Shown piece after piece: positions 43,639 through 53,336 of a DNA stretch of 64,000 bases (position 1 is the first letter of the stretch; each line of letters opens with the position of its first letter). The DNA comes from Alicyclobacillus tolerans (GTDB lineage: Bacteria > Bacillota > Bacilli > Alicyclobacillales > Alicyclobacillaceae): assembly GCF_021739485.1 (NCBI RefSeq), contig NZ_JAJFNK010000011.1, positions 62,001-126,000 on the forward strand, given 5' to 3'. Under the pieces are notes generated by a model. The model was not told where the DNA came from. It was given only the letters and a program-made list of their open reading frames with translations, and searched no databases. The position numbers and the translations under genes are program-made.

Positions 43639-43762
43639 GAAGATGCCCTCACTTTCTGTTCAAGTCGTGCCAGACGCACGTGCGCGGCCTGCGCCCGGTT
43701 GTGCACGAAGACAAGGTCTTATAAGAGCCTTACCCAGTGCGGGCCCGCCCTGCCTTCGTTCA

Positions 43763-44551
43763 TTATTTTCCGGTGAACTTGGGCTTGCGCTTTTCGAGAA
43801 AAGCCGTCGTCCCTTCGACTTTGTCCTGGGTGGTGAACAAGACGGCCTGCGCCAGGCGTTCAATCAGCAACCCGGTCTGCAAATCCGTCTCCATGCCGGC
43901 CTTGACGGCCGTTTTCGCCAAACGCACGGCGACCGGCCCTTTGCTGACGATGGCTGCTGCCGTCTGTCTCACGGCCTCCGACAACTCGCCCGCAGGAACG
44001 CTGCGCGACACCAAGCCAATGCGCTCCGCTTCGGCAGCGTCGATCATCCGGCCCGTCAAAATCACTTCCATCGCTCTTCCTTGGCCAATGAGACGAGCCA
44101 GCCGCTGAGTCCCGCCGGCTCCTGGAATAATGCCCAGGTTCAACTCTGGCAGACCAAACTTGGCGTTCTCCGAAGCGAGTCGAATGTCGCAGGAAATCGC
44201 CAACTCGCAGCCTCCTCCCAGGGCATAACCGTTTACGGCCGCAATGGTCGGCTTGCTCAAAGCTTCAACTTCGCCGTACAACCGCTGCATTTCGGAGGCC
44301 AGCGCATCGTTAAAGGTCTTTTTGGGCAACTGGCTGATGTCCGCCCCGGCTGCAAAAGACTTCTCTCCCGCTCCGGTAAAGACCACGACCGTAACCTCGT
44401 CGTCTGCTTCCAAATCGGCCATAGCCTGCCTGAGTTCGCGCACGACCGTCGCGTTCAGCGCATTCCTCACCTCGGGGCGGTTCATCGTAATGGTTCCGAT
44501 CCCGTCCGCCACTTGCACCAACAGGGTTTCGTATCCTGCATGATTGGCCAT
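43763..44551 (-). CDS. Enoyl-CoA hydratase
   Basis: The 262-residue crotonase-fold protein retains both catalytic glutamates, Glu116 in LGGGCELAISCDI and Glu136 in GLPELNLGIIPGAGGTQRL, which marks it as a true hydratase. It also has the oxyanion-hole segment FAAGADISQLPK. It hydrates trans-2-enoyl-CoA in beta-oxidation. GTG 44552-44554 and ATG 44549-44551 are both possible starts after GGAGGG; the ATG is chosen. It lies 37 bases after the acetoacetyl-CoA synthetase gene and upstream of hbd. Confidence 0.95.
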   Translation of the reverse strand: MANHAGYETLLVQVADGIGTITMNRPEVRNALNATVVRELRQAMADLEADDEVTVVVFTGAGEKSFAAGADISQLPKKTFNDALASEMQRLYGEVEALSKPTIAAVNGYALGGGCELAISCDIRLASENAKFGLPELNLGIIPGAGGTQRLARLIGQGRAMEVILTGRMIDAAEAERIGLVSRSVPAGELSEAVRQTAAAIVSKGPVAVRLAKTAVKAGMETDLQTGLLIERLAQAVLFTTQDKVEGTTAFLEKRKPKFTGK

Positions 44552-44588
44552 CACAGTCGTCCCTCCTTACCTCTGCGCGACAACTCCA

Positions 44589-46580
44589 TTAGTTGCCGGC
44601 CTCGCCATGATTGAGTGTCTGTGCAAACTCGAGAAAGTACTCCATGGACGTGGGGTTCGCCATCGAATCCACATTCACGGCCTTTTGCGTCGGTACGCCC
44701 AAGAGGATCTTTCGCACTGGAACTTCCATCTTCTTGCCGTTCAAGGTTCTTGGGACCTCGGAAACCGCAAAAATGTCGTTGGGAACGTGACGAGGCGAAA
44801 TTTCGTCCCGAATGTGCCAGTTGATCTTCTGCTTGAGTTCATCGGTCAGCTGTTGCCCAGGCTTGAGCACCACAAACAGCGGCATGTACGAGGGGCGATC
44901 CAAGTAACTGAGGTCCACGACCAGGCTGTCCGCCACTTCCGGCAAGGACTCGATCGCGTTGTAGATTTCACTGGATCCAATCCGCACGCCAAAGCGGTTG
45001 ATGGTCGCGTCGGAGCGGCCGTAAATCACGCAGCTGCCCCGCTCTGTAAACTTGATTAAGTCCCCGTGCCTCCAGACTCCGGGAAAGTCTTCGAAATAGC
45101 TGCTCTTGTAGCGCTCGCCGTCGGGATCGTTCCAAAAGTACAACGGCATCGAGGGAACCGGCTCCGTCATCACCAATTCTCCGACTTCGTCCACAACAGG
45201 CTGACCATCGTCGCTAAACGACTGAGCCTTGACCCCCAAGCAGGCGCAAGACATCTCTCCAGCGCGCACCGGCAAAAGCGGGCTCGACCCGACAATGACA
45301 GAGCAAATATCGGTTCCTCCGCTGCCTGGAGCCAGCCACAGGTCTGATTTGACGTGCTGGTACACCCATTCAAATCCTTCCGGCGAAAGCGGCGATCCTG
45401 TATAAGCGAGCATGGCGAGTTTGGACAGGTCGAACTGCTTGCCCGGTTCGAGGCCGGCCTTCATGCAGTTGGTCAAGAAGCTGGCGCTGGTTCCAAACGC
45501 CGTCATTTGGCTGTCTTGCGCCAGTTTCCACAAGACGTTCAGGTCCGGATACGCCGGGTTGCCGTCGTACAAGACGATGGTGGCTCCGGACAACAAACCG
45601 GACAGCGTGAAGTTCCACATCATCCAGCCCGTCGTCGTAAACCAAAACAGGCGATCCGTCGGTTTGACGTCGTTTTGCAGCGGCAAGGCCACCAGGTGCT
45701 TCATTAAAATGCCGCCGTGACCCTGGACGATGGGTTTGGGAAGCCCGGTGGTACCGGACGAATACAGAACCCACAGCGGGTGGTCAAAGTCCACCTGTTC
45801 AAAGGTCAATTCCTCAGCCGAAGTGCTTAATGCGTCTTGCCACATCACGACATCGCGCAACGCAGACGCATCGGGCTGCTCGTTCAAGTAAGGAAGTACG
45901 ATGGTGCGCTGCACGGTGGGCAGCGCCTCTTGCAGTTCTTTGACGACCGACATTTTGTCGAACGCTTTGCCTCCGTACTTGTAGCCGTCCACCGCAAACA
46001 AGACCGTCGGTTCAATCTGATTGAAGCGGCTGATCACGCTGGGTGTGCCAAATTCCGGCGCCACGCTCGACCAGATCGCGCCGATACTGGCCGTTGCCAA
46101 AAAGGCGATGACCGTTTCCGGAATGTTCGGCATGTAGGCGGCGACCCGGTCTCCCGGCTTCACGCCGAGTTGCCGCAGCGTCGCGGCCAAGGCAGCCGTC
46201 TTTTGTTCGAGTTCTTGCCACGATACCTCGCCGAGTTGCCGCAGCTCCGATTGGTGGACAATGGCGGGACGCTCAGACTTATAGCGCAGCAAGTGCTCGG
46301 CGTAGTTCAGTTGCGAGCCCTCAAACCAGCGGGCCCCTGGCATTTTGTGATCGCTGAGGACAGACGTGTAAGGCTGCGAAGCCTTCACTTCAAAAAAGTC
46401 CCACACGCTCGCCCAAAATTCTTCCAAGTGATCCACCGACCACTGCCAGAGTTCAGGGTAAGTGGAAAACGCGAGTCCGCGATTTTGTTTCAACCAATTC
46501 ATGTACCGGACCAGAGTCGTTTTGTTTTTAAACTCCTCCGTCGGCTCCCACAACAACGTGCCTTCAGCGACCGGACTCAA
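44589..46580 (-). CDS. Acetoacetyl-CoA synthetase
   Basis: AacS activates acetoacetate (and 3-oxo acids) to the CoA ester with ATP. The protein of 663 residues has the N-terminal ACS extension (WEPTEEFKNKTTLVRYMNWL), the family run ASVWDFFEV and PGARWFEGSQLNYAEHLL, the P-loop VLYSSGTTGLPKPIVQGHGG, and VWRHGDLIKFTERGSCVIYGRSD with the C-terminal lysine motif RTLNGKKMEVPVRKIL. The length and openings separate it from acetyl-CoA synthetase. The ribosome site GGAGGTG fits best with TTG 46578-46580; a GTG nine bases upstream is also open. It implies use of acetoacetate or leucine-like breakdown products. Confidence 0.93.
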   Translation of the reverse strand: MSPVAEGTLLWEPTEEFKNKTTLVRYMNWLKQNRGLAFSTYPELWQWSVDHLEEFWASVWDFFEVKASQPYTSVLSDHKMPGARWFEGSQLNYAEHLLRYKSERPAIVHQSELRQLGEVSWQELEQKTAALAATLRQLGVKPGDRVAAYMPNIPETVIAFLATASIGAIWSSVAPEFGTPSVISRFNQIEPTVLFAVDGYKYGGKAFDKMSVVKELQEALPTVQRTIVLPYLNEQPDASALRDVVMWQDALSTSAEELTFEQVDFDHPLWVLYSSGTTGLPKPIVQGHGGILMKHLVALPLQNDVKPTDRLFWFTTTGWMMWNFTLSGLLSGATIVLYDGNPAYPDLNVLWKLAQDSQMTAFGTSASFLTNCMKAGLEPGKQFDLSKLAMLAYTGSPLSPEGFEWVYQHVKSDLWLAPGSGGTDICSVIVGSSPLLPVRAGEMSCACLGVKAQSFSDDGQPVVDEVGELVMTEPVPSMPLYFWNDPDGERYKSSYFEDFPGVWRHGDLIKFTERGSCVIYGRSDATINRFGVRIGSSEIYNAIESLPEVADSLVVDLSYLDRPSYMPLFVVLKPGQQLTDELKQKINWHIRDEISPRHVPNDIFAVSEVPRTLNGKKMEVPVRKILLGVPTQKAVNVDSMANPTSMEYFLEFAQTLNHGEAGN

Positions 46581-46673
46581 CGTGTTCACCTCCGCAAAAA
46601 TGTGGTATGCAATTTAGTTGTATGGATTTCACAGGTCCCGGACCGCCCGCAGGACGGGCAGCCCCACCAGCAC

Positions 46674-47870
46674 TTACTTCAGTTCCAAGCGGGCAACCGC
46701 TCTGCGGTGCACTTCATCCGGACCGTCCGCCAAGCGGAGTGTGCGCTGATTCGCCCACATCGCCGCCAGCGGCACGTCGTCGTTCACGCCTGCTGCGCCA
46801 AAGGCTTGAATGGCGCGGTCGATGACGCGCAACGCTGTGTTTGGAGCCACGACTTTGATCATGGCAATTTCCTTCTGTGCGACCTTGTTGCCCACCGTAT
46901 CCATCATGTAGGCGGCTTTTAAAGTCAATAGACGGGCCTGTTCAATTTCCATGCGCGAATCGGCAATCCATTCCCGAATGACGCCTTGTTCCGCTAACGG
47001 ACGACCAAACGCGACGCGTTCCTTGACGCGTTTGACCATCAATTCCAAGGCGCGTTCCGCAGCGCCGATGCTGCGCATGCAGTGGTGAATGCGGCCGGGA
47101 CCCAGGCGCCCTTGGGCCATCGCAAACCCTTTGCCTTCACCCCACAGAATGTTGCTCACTGGGACGCGAACGTTTTCGTAGGTAATCTCTCCGTGGCCGT
47201 GCGGTGCGTGATCGTAACCGAAGACAGACAGCGTACGCTCGATTTTCACCCCGGGAGCGTCGAGCGGCACCAAGATCATCGATTGCTGCTCGTGACGAGC
47301 GGCATTCGGGTCCGTTTTGCCCATGAAGATGGCGATTTTGCAGCGCGGGTCTCCGGCGCCTGAAGACCACCACTTGCGTCCGTTGATGACGTACTCGTCG
47401 CCGTCCCGGACGATGCTCGCTTGGATGTTGGTCGCGTCAGAAGAGGCGACGTCCGGTTCGGTCATGGAGAAACAAGAGCGGATTTCGCCGTTTAACAGCG
47501 GATCGAGCCACTGGTCTTTTTGTTCCTGCGTTCCGTAACGCACCAACACCTCCATGTTTCCGGTGTCCGGGGCGTTGCAGTTGAAAACCTCCGGACCGAT
47601 TGCAGAACGTCCCATGATCTCGCAAAGCGGCGCGTACTCCATATTGGTCAGCCCGGCACCGTACTCGCTCTCGGGCAAGAACAGGTTCCACAGACCGGCA
47701 GATTTCGCCTTTTGCTTCATTTCTTCCATGATTGGCGGAACAGTCCAGCGGTTTTGGGCTTCGTTCAATTGCTGTTCGAACACTTTCTCGCCCGGAATGA
47801 CCACTTCGTTCATAAATTCGGTCAATTGTTCTTGCAGGCGTTTAACCTTGTCTGAGTATTCGAAATCCAC
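46674..47870 (-). CDS. Acyl-CoA dehydrogenase, ACAD11-like
   Basis: The 398-residue flavoprotein starts [20 protein letters not shown] and has the ACAD signatures [33 protein letters not shown] and [34 protein letters not shown]. The ADGPDEVH end motif is that of ACAD10/11 enzymes, which in other organisms act on acyl-CoAs, in some cases with 4-hydroxy groups. The canonical catalytic Glu of MCAD is Asp here, as in that subfamily. The start is GTG 47868-47870 after AAGGAGG. It directly follows an acyl-CoA ligase gene (3 bases). Confidence 0.93.
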   Translation of the reverse strand: MDFEYSDKVKRLQEQLTEFMNEVVIPGEKVFEQQLNEAQNRWTVPPIMEEMKQKAKSAGLWNLFLPESEYGAGLTNMEYAPLCEIMGRSAIGPEVFNCNAPDTGNMEVLVRYGTQEQKDQWLDPLLNGEIRSCFSMTEPDVASSDATNIQASIVRDGDEYVINGRKWWSSGAGDPRCKIAIFMGKTDPNAARHEQQSMILVPLDAPGVKIERTLSVFGYDHAPHGHGEITYENVRVPVSNILWGEGKGFAMAQGRLGPGRIHHCMRSIGAAERALELMVKRVKERVAFGRPLAEQGVIREWIADSRMEIEQARLLTLKAAYMMDTVGNKVAQKEIAMIKVVAPNTALRVIDRAIQAFGAAGVNDDVPLAAMWANQRTLRLADGPDEVHRRAVARLELK

Positions 47871-47873
47871 GTG

Positions 47874-49574
47874 TTACGCCTCCTTTTGAGTACTTGCTTG
47901 TGCTGCTTGATTTCGTTTTTCAAGTTCCAGTTCCTGCAGTTTTCTCCACAGGATTTTGCCGCTGCCGGACATCGGCAGATCCTTGACAAATTCCACCACG
48001 CGCGGGTACTTATAGGCAGCCATTTGTCCCTTCGCCCAGTCGATGATGTCCTGTTCCTGCACTTGGCCTTCGGACGACGGGCGCAAGACGATAAACGCCT
48101 TGACGGTTTCCCCTCTCCGTTCGTCGGGAATCCCAATCACGCAGGCCTGCTCCACATCCGGGTGTTTATACAAAATCGACTCGACTTCCGTCGGCCAGAC
48201 CTTGAAGCCGGCTGCGTTGATCATGCGCTTGACGCGATCGACGATAAAGAAATACCCTTCTTCGTCGTACTTGGCGATGTCTCCCGTGCGGAAGAAACGC
48301 TTCCCGTCGAATTCGACAAACGCCTTTTGGTTGTCTTCGTCGCGGTGCCAATACCCCTGAAACACCTGGGGGCCGGACACAATGACTTCGCCTTCTTCAC
48401 CAGGACCCAGTTCACGCAAACTCTGCGGGTCGACGACGCGGGCGTCCACGTCAAACGATGGAACGCCCATGCACTGCAGTTTCGGCCGATCCGGCGGATT
48501 GAAATGGGTCTGCGAGATGGTTTCGGACAAGCCGTAGCCTTCCGCATAGCGCACTGAGGTCAATTCGTACAGCTTTTCCCCGACCGCCTGCGGCAGCGGA
48601 GCTCCGCCCCCGCCAATGGCCGCCAACGTGGCAAGGTCGTACTTAGACAGGTTCGGATTCGCGAGGAAATCCACGACCATCGTGGCAATGTTGGTCCAGT
48701 GCGTGGCTCCGGTCCGCTCAATCAACTCGCCTGCCAGGTCGCGGTTCCAGCGGGTCATGACCACCATCGTGCTCCCAGAGTATATCGGAGCGCTCATGCT
48801 GTGAATGAGTCCCGTAACGTGAAACAGCGGCAGCGTAGTCAGTACCACGGCACTTGGGGTAATGTTGGACCACAACACGGCTCCGACCGTGTTGGCCTGC
48901 ACCGTTTTATGCGTGTGCACGCACCCTTTGGGCCGCCCCGTCGTTCCCGAAGTGTACGGCATGACGGCGATGTCGTTGGACACGGCGCCCACAGAAGACG
49001 GGTCGAGTCCAGCCAGCAGCGCCTCGCTCCAGGCCACGACACCCGGTTCGGCAAACGCGCGCCGCGGCTCTTTGGCCACATCAGGAACGGTGTAATCCGC
49101 ATCGGGAGAAATGTAGTCCGAGTAGGCGCCAACCAGGATGTTTTCCAGCGGTGTCACCTTGAGCAGCGGCAGGATGCGCTCCATCAGTTCCTGGCCGGCA
49201 ACAGCCGTCTTGGCTTCGCAGTCCTGGATGTAAAACATCACTTCGTCGGTGATATTCATCGGATTGACCGGAACCACGACGCCGCCCGCCAACAAAATGG
49301 CGTAAAACCCAATCATGTACTGCGGCGAGTTCTGCATGTACAAAATGACCCGATCGCCCTTTTTAACCCCCAGGTTCTGCTGCAAAAATCCGGCAATGCG
49401 GTTGACTTCGTCCCACAACCGGCGGTACGAGACCTCCGTACCGTAGTAGTAAATGGCCGTGCGCGCCGGGTAACGGCGCGCCGTAACAGCCAGGTTGTCG
49501 TCGATGGTCGTATCCGGCACCAAAAGCGACTTAGGCAGGCGTTTGGGCCAGAATTCAAAGTGCTTTTCGTTCAT
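47874..49574 (-). CDS. Acyl-CoA ligase (fatty acid/aryl CoA synthetase)
   Basis: The 566-residue ANL-family enzyme has the P-loop VMPYTSGTTGRPKGCVHTHKT, the region YAEGYGLSETISQTHF, the hinge FFRTGDIAKYDEEGYFFIVDRVKRMINAAG and the C-terminal MSGSGKILWRKLQ lysine. It makes acyl-AMP and then acyl-CoA from a carboxylic acid. The frame extends to 49784, but ATG 49572-49574 with GTGAGGAAACC upstream is the start. It is coupled to the ACAD11-like gene (3-base gap) and lies 91 bases after a class II aldolase gene. Chain length cannot be told; a long-chain, medium-chain or aromatic acid is possible. Confidence 0.92.
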   Translation of the reverse strand: MNEKHFEFWPKRLPKSLLVPDTTIDDNLAVTARRYPARTAIYYYGTEVSYRRLWDEVNRIAGFLQQNLGVKKGDRVILYMQNSPQYMIGFYAILLAGGVVVPVNPMNITDEVMFYIQDCEAKTAVAGQELMERILPLLKVTPLENILVGAYSDYISPDADYTVPDVAKEPRRAFAEPGVVAWSEALLAGLDPSSVGAVSNDIAVMPYTSGTTGRPKGCVHTHKTVQANTVGAVLWSNITPSAVVLTTLPLFHVTGLIHSMSAPIYSGSTMVVMTRWNRDLAGELIERTGATHWTNIATMVVDFLANPNLSKYDLATLAAIGGGGAPLPQAVGEKLYELTSVRYAEGYGLSETISQTHFNPPDRPKLQCMGVPSFDVDARVVDPQSLRELGPGEEGEVIVSGPQVFQGYWHRDEDNQKAFVEFDGKRFFRTGDIAKYDEEGYFFIVDRVKRMINAAGFKVWPTEVESILYKHPDVEQACVIGIPDERRGETVKAFIVLRPSSEGQVQEQDIIDWAKGQMAAYKYPRVVEFVKDLPMSGSGKILWRKLQELELEKRNQAAQASTQKEA

Positions 49575-49665
49575 CGGTTTCCTCACCCTTCGATGGACAA
49601 TCTCCAGATTCGAACCCTGCTCGACCCAGCGGTTCGGTCCCGTTATTGAAGCCCGTTTCTCGACG

Positions 49666-50469
49666 TTACTCAAACAAGTCCGGCTGCTCTTTGGAAATGC
49701 GCTGCCACAGCGGCTGAAAGCTAAACCACCCAGCCAATTGCGACCCGACCTGCGTACTGGTGAGGGACGCGTAGTCCGGGTCAATCAAAATAGGCGTTCC
49801 GGCAGCCTCAGCCAGCAGTTGAGCTTGGCAGGACCGCTCCATCGTGATAAACCACCAAGCCGCTTCCTCCACACTGCGCCCGACCGTCAACAGCCCGTGG
49901 TTGCGCAAAATCACGGCTTTGTGCGAACCTAGGGCCGCACCGATGCGCCGCCCTTCTTCCACGTCGTAAACCACACCGGTGTAGTCGTCAAACAGCGTAT
50001 GGTCGTTGTAAAATGCGCAAGCGTCCTGGGTGATGGGGTCGAGCAGCCTCCCCAGACTGGACCACGCTTTGCCGTACAACGAATGTGCGTGGGCGGCTGC
50101 CACGACGTCAGGACGAGCTTTGTGCACTTGCGAATGAATCGCAAACGCCGCCCGGTTGACGGGCATGTCGCCAATGACGACATCGCCTTCGTGGTTCACC
50201 AATATCAGGTCGGAAACGCGAATTTGGCCAAAGTGCAAACCAAACGGGTTGACCCAAAAGTGGTCCGGTTTCTCGGGATCGCGGACCGTAATGTGTCCCG
50301 CGACCCCTTCGTTAAAGCCAAAGGCCGAGAACAGCCGGAACGCCCCGGCAAGGCGTTCTTTGCGGTGCTGCCGTTCTTCTTCGAACGTTTTGAACTGAGG
50401 GGGTGTCATCCCCCGGTTCGAACCGAGTTTTTGGCTGTTTAAGTTTTGCGAGTTCGCGTTTTGTTCCAT
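49666..50469 (-). CDS. Class II aldolase/adducin family protein
   Basis: The 267-residue protein has the fold with two metal histidines in PDVVAAAHAHSLYGKAWSS and a third in AVILRNHGLLTVGRSVEEAAW. Bacterial relatives cut phosphorylated sugars or hydroxy-oxo acids, but many without phosphate-binding residues are unassigned, some used in aromatic side-chain metabolism. Its N-terminus is Asn/Gln-rich (MEQNANSQNLNSQKLGSN), low complexity. ATG 50467-50469 with GGAGGTAAAGG upstream is the likely start, though the same frame continues to 50589 through three 15-bp repeats encoding TIGSN. It is oddly placed in a beta-oxidation array, next to an amidase. Confidence 0.85.
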   Translation of the reverse strand: MEQNANSQNLNSQKLGSNRGMTPPQFKTFEEERQHRKERLAGAFRLFSAFGFNEGVAGHITVRDPEKPDHFWVNPFGLHFGQIRVSDLILVNHEGDVVIGDMPVNRAAFAIHSQVHKARPDVVAAAHAHSLYGKAWSSLGRLLDPITQDACAFYNDHTLFDDYTGVVYDVEEGRRIGAALGSHKAVILRNHGLLTVGRSVEEAAWWFITMERSCQAQLLAEAAGTPILIDPDYASLTSTQVGSQLAGWFSFQPLWQRISKEQPDLFE

Positions 50470-50500
50470 CGCCTTTACCTCCTGATGGCTTTTCCTCCCG

Positions 50501-50545
50501 ATGGTGTTGCTTCCAATGGTGTTGCTTCCAATGGTGTTGCTTCCG
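50501..50545. repeat. Three tandem 15-bp repeats between the amidase and the aldolase genes
   Basis: ATGGTGTTGCTTCCA (plus strand) occurs at 50501-50515 and 50516-50530, and with one change at 50531-50545. On the minus strand the unit would encode TIGSN repeats in the extended aldolase frame. They lie between two GGAGG-type ribosome sites. Confidence 0.85.
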
Positions 50546-50561
50546 ATGGCATTTTCCTCCA

Positions 50562-51998
50562 TCACAACTGGGGACGACGGTTTGCCCAAGGTTTGACTTC
50601 CTCAAAAGCCGCCGACAGAGCCAGCACGGTCGTCTCCGCAAAGCGCCTTCCGATGACCTGCATTCCCACTGGCAAACCTTGAGCCGTCCACCCCGCCGGA
50701 ATGGACGCGGCCGGATGTCCCGTCAGATTGAGGTGATGCGTCAAAATCCACCCGTGGGACAGGTGAATCGGCTTGCCGTTGATTTCCCGGGGACCTGGGG
50801 AATCGAGCGGAAACGGTGGGACCGCCAAAACCGGCGCCAACACAGCGTCGTAGTTGGCAAATACAGATTCGAAAGCCTGGAAGACCAGACTCCTAGCGAC
50901 TTCCGCCGCTTTGTATTCCATCGCTGGAAGACCCAAGCCTTTGCGAATGATCTGAACCACCAGGGGGTCGAGAAGGTCTTCTTGTTCAGGGAGCAAATGT
51001 TGGTAGTCCGCTGCAATTTTGACGGCCCACATCGTAGCGAAAGCCTTGTTGATGACCTTTTCGCTGGGGAACTCTGGGTCTACCCGGTTCACCTGACAGC
51101 CCAGACTGACAAAAGTCTGTGCCGCTTCGTCGGCAATCTGCAAAACGGCTGGATCGATCTCGTAATAGCCAAAGCTCGGGCTGTACGCCACCTTGAGCCC
51201 TTTCACGGGCCGGTTCAAGGCTGCAAGAGGGTCTTGCCCGTCCGCGGGCAGAGAAAGCGGATCGCTGGAATCTGGCCCTGCCATCACCGAGTACAAAAGA
51301 GCCGCATCGGCTACTGTTCTTGCCAGCGGACCGTGGTGCAAAAACGGCGCGAACGACGAGAACGGATTTCCCAACGACGACGCAAACGGCACTCTTCCGT
51401 AGGTCGGTTTGAGCGCGACGACGCCGCATGCGCTGGCAGGAATGCGCAGCGAGCCACCCCCGTCGCTGCCTTCCGCGATAGGGACAAGTCCAGCAGCCAC
51501 GGCTGCAGCAGAACCGCCGCTCGAACCGCCCGCCATGTACTGCGTATTCCAAGGGTTTCGCGTAGGGCCAAACACCTTGTTGTCCGTCAATCCTTTATGG
51601 CCGAATTCCGGAGTGTTGGTCTTGCCAAACACAATGGCCCCGGCCGAGCGAATGCGGGTGACGATGGGGTCGTCTTGTTCCGGCACGTTGCTGGCGTAAA
51701 CTTGCGATCCGTACGTCGTGCGAATGCCTTTGGTGGCCGTCAGGTCCTTGAACCCAACCGGCACTCCGTGCAGGGGGCCCAACTCGTCGCCCTGCATGAC
51801 CGCCGCCTCAGCGGCCTTTGCCTGCTGCCTGGCAAGGTCTGCCGTGACGGTGCAAAACGCGTTTACGGCGGGATTGACCTGCTCCATCCGCTCGAGCAGG
51901 GCGTTCGTCACCTCCACTGGCGACACCAGCTTTTCGCGGATCTGCCTCGCCAACTCGGTCGCCGGCACAAAACTGAACCCGTCGCTTGCTTGATCCAT
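50562..51998 (-). CDS. Amidase signature family protein
   Basis: The 478-residue protein has the Ser-cisSer-Lys triad of the amidase signature family: Lys84 in VGFKDLTATKG, cis-Ser159 in GGSSGGSAAAVAAGLVP, and the nucleophile Ser183 in EGSDGGGSLRIPASACG. It cuts an amide or ester bond; members range from GatA to fatty acid amide and aryl amide hydrolases. The lack of gatB/gatC neighbours argues against GatA. ATG 51996-51998 has only a weak site (ACGAGAAG). Released acid could be activated by the CoA ligases of the cluster, which gives it a plausible feeding role. Confidence 0.9.
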   Translation of the reverse strand: MDQASDGFSFVPATELARQIREKLVSPVEVTNALLERMEQVNPAVNAFCTVTADLARQQAKAAEAAVMQGDELGPLHGVPVGFKDLTATKGIRTTYGSQVYASNVPEQDDPIVTRIRSAGAIVFGKTNTPEFGHKGLTDNKVFGPTRNPWNTQYMAGGSSGGSAAAVAAGLVPIAEGSDGGGSLRIPASACGVVALKPTYGRVPFASSLGNPFSSFAPFLHHGPLARTVADAALLYSVMAGPDSSDPLSLPADGQDPLAALNRPVKGLKVAYSPSFGYYEIDPAVLQIADEAAQTFVSLGCQVNRVDPEFPSEKVINKAFATMWAVKIAADYQHLLPEQEDLLDPLVVQIIRKGLGLPAMEYKAAEVARSLVFQAFESVFANYDAVLAPVLAVPPFPLDSPGPREINGKPIHLSHGWILTHHLNLTGHPAASIPAGWTAQGLPVGMQVIGRRFAETTVLALSAAFEEVKPWANRRPQL

Positions 51999-52038
51999 CT
52001 TCTCGTCCCCCCTGCATGGCGCCGGACAGCGTTCCCGG

Positions 52039-53208
52039 CTATTCCATCAATTCGCCGACCTTGACGTGTCCTTTCAACAGGTTTCTCGCGATGATAAAAC
52101 GCTGGATTTCGTCTGTGCCGTCGAAAATCCGCCACAAGCGCATTTCCCGATACCAGCGCTCAATCGGCAATTCCTTGGTGTAGCCCATCCCTCCGTGAAT
52201 CTGCAGAACCCGGTCCACCACGTGGTTGGCCATGTTGGCGCCGTACAGTTTGGACATGGACGCCTGATGGCGGTTATCCATTCCCTGGTCGGCCATCCAG
52301 GCTGCGCGCAGCGTGATCCACTTGGTGGCTTCAATTTCTACCGCCGAATCGGCAATCATCCACTGGATGGCTTGCCGGTCTGCGATGGGCTTGCCAAAGG
52401 TCACGCGCGACTTGGCGTGGTCTATGGCCATTTGCAGCAGGCGCTCTGCTGCGCCGATGCCGCGGGCGGGAATCACCCAGCGCGCCTGGCCAATCCATTG
52501 CAGGCCAATCTTAAAGCCGCCGCCCAATTCGCCAAGGATGTTTTCTTCCGGCACGCGAACGTCTTCAAATACCAAAGAGGCGGGTCCCCATTCGCCCATG
52601 GTGTGGATGTACTCGGAGCGCCAGCCCATATCGCGATCGACGAGGAAACAAGTGACCCCTCCGTGCGCGCCTTTTTCCTTGTCCGTGACGGCAAACACCA
52701 TGGCAAAGTCCGCTTCGTTGCCGTTGGTGATGAAAATCTTCTCGCCGTTGAGTACCCAATGACTGCCGTCTTTGACAGCCGACATGCGAATGCTGCCGGC
52801 GTCCGAGCCCGCGCCGGGTTCAGTCAGTGCAAAACAGGACCTCTTTTCGCCGCTGATGGTCGGGAGCAGGTATTTCTTTTTTTGCTCTTCGTTGCAGTAG
52901 TAGAGGATGTTGTCGGCGGACCCGCCAAACGTGAAGGGGACAAAGCTGCGGCCGAGTTCCATCATGACCAAAGCAGTCATCATCGAACCAAGGTTTGCGC
53001 CGCCGTAATCCTCAGGGGTGTTGATTCCCCAAAAGCCCAGTTCTTTGGCTTTGAGTTGAAGTTCCTTCAGCTTTTCGGGCGCTACTCCGGGCCGGCCTTC
53101 GCGTTCGTTGCGCAAAACGTCCGCTTCCAGCGGCATCAGTTCCTTTTTCACGAAGTCCCGGACCGTGCGCTGCACCATTTTTTGCTCCTGCGTGAGTGTG
53201 AAGTCCAT
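52039..53208 (-). CDS. Acyl-CoA dehydrogenase
   Basis: The 389-residue flavoprotein starts MDFTLTQEQKMVQRTVRDFVK and has the FAD/substrate signatures CFALTEPGAGSDAGSIR, HVVDRVLQIHGGMGYTKELPIER and the end motif RIFDGTDEIQRF. At the place of the MCAD catalytic Glu there is an Asp (IFDGT). It oxidises a saturated acyl-CoA to the enoyl-CoA with electron transfer flavoprotein. ATG 53206-53208 has GGAGAAC upstream. Three tandem 12-bp repeats lie before it. It is flanked by a PaaG-like isomerase and the amidase. Confidence 0.93.
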   Translation of the reverse strand: MDFTLTQEQKMVQRTVRDFVKKELMPLEADVLRNEREGRPGVAPEKLKELQLKAKELGFWGINTPEDYGGANLGSMMTALVMMELGRSFVPFTFGGSADNILYYCNEEQKKKYLLPTISGEKRSCFALTEPGAGSDAGSIRMSAVKDGSHWVLNGEKIFITNGNEADFAMVFAVTDKEKGAHGGVTCFLVDRDMGWRSEYIHTMGEWGPASLVFEDVRVPEENILGELGGGFKIGLQWIGQARWVIPARGIGAAERLLQMAIDHAKSRVTFGKPIADRQAIQWMIADSAVEIEATKWITLRAAWMADQGMDNRHQASMSKLYGANMANHVVDRVLQIHGGMGYTKELPIERWYREMRLWRIFDGTDEIQRFIIARNLLKGHVKVGELME

Positions 53209-53261
53209 GTTGGGGTTCTCCTTTCGACGGCCTCGTTGTGTGTCGATTCACTTTTGCGTTG

Positions 53262-53297
53262 TGTAACTAGTTCTGTAACTAGTTGTGTAACTAAGGG
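53262..53297. repeat. Three tandem 12-bp repeats upstream of the acyl-CoA dehydrogenase gene
   Basis: TGTAACTAGTTC (53262-53273), TGTAACTAGTTG (53274-53285) and TGTAACTAAGGG (53286-53297) follow each other. The core AACTAGTT is self-complementary. The array starts 54 bases before the ATG of the downstream minus-strand gene and could be a regulatory site. Confidence 0.8.
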
Positions 53298-53336
53298 TAT
53301 TTACAAGCGAGGTTGCGGCCAAAAAAACCGCAAAGC

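Noticed and set aside
45837..46922. 361-codon plus-strand frame opposite the acetoacetyl-CoA synthetase gene
   Set aside because: It is a shadow of a GC-rich coding gene on the other strand, Arg/His-rich, with no ribosome site or recognisable domain.
50403..52064. 553-codon plus-strand frame opposite the aldolase and amidase genes
   Set aside because: It is antisense to clear amidase and aldolase motifs and its product is Arg-rich without known features.
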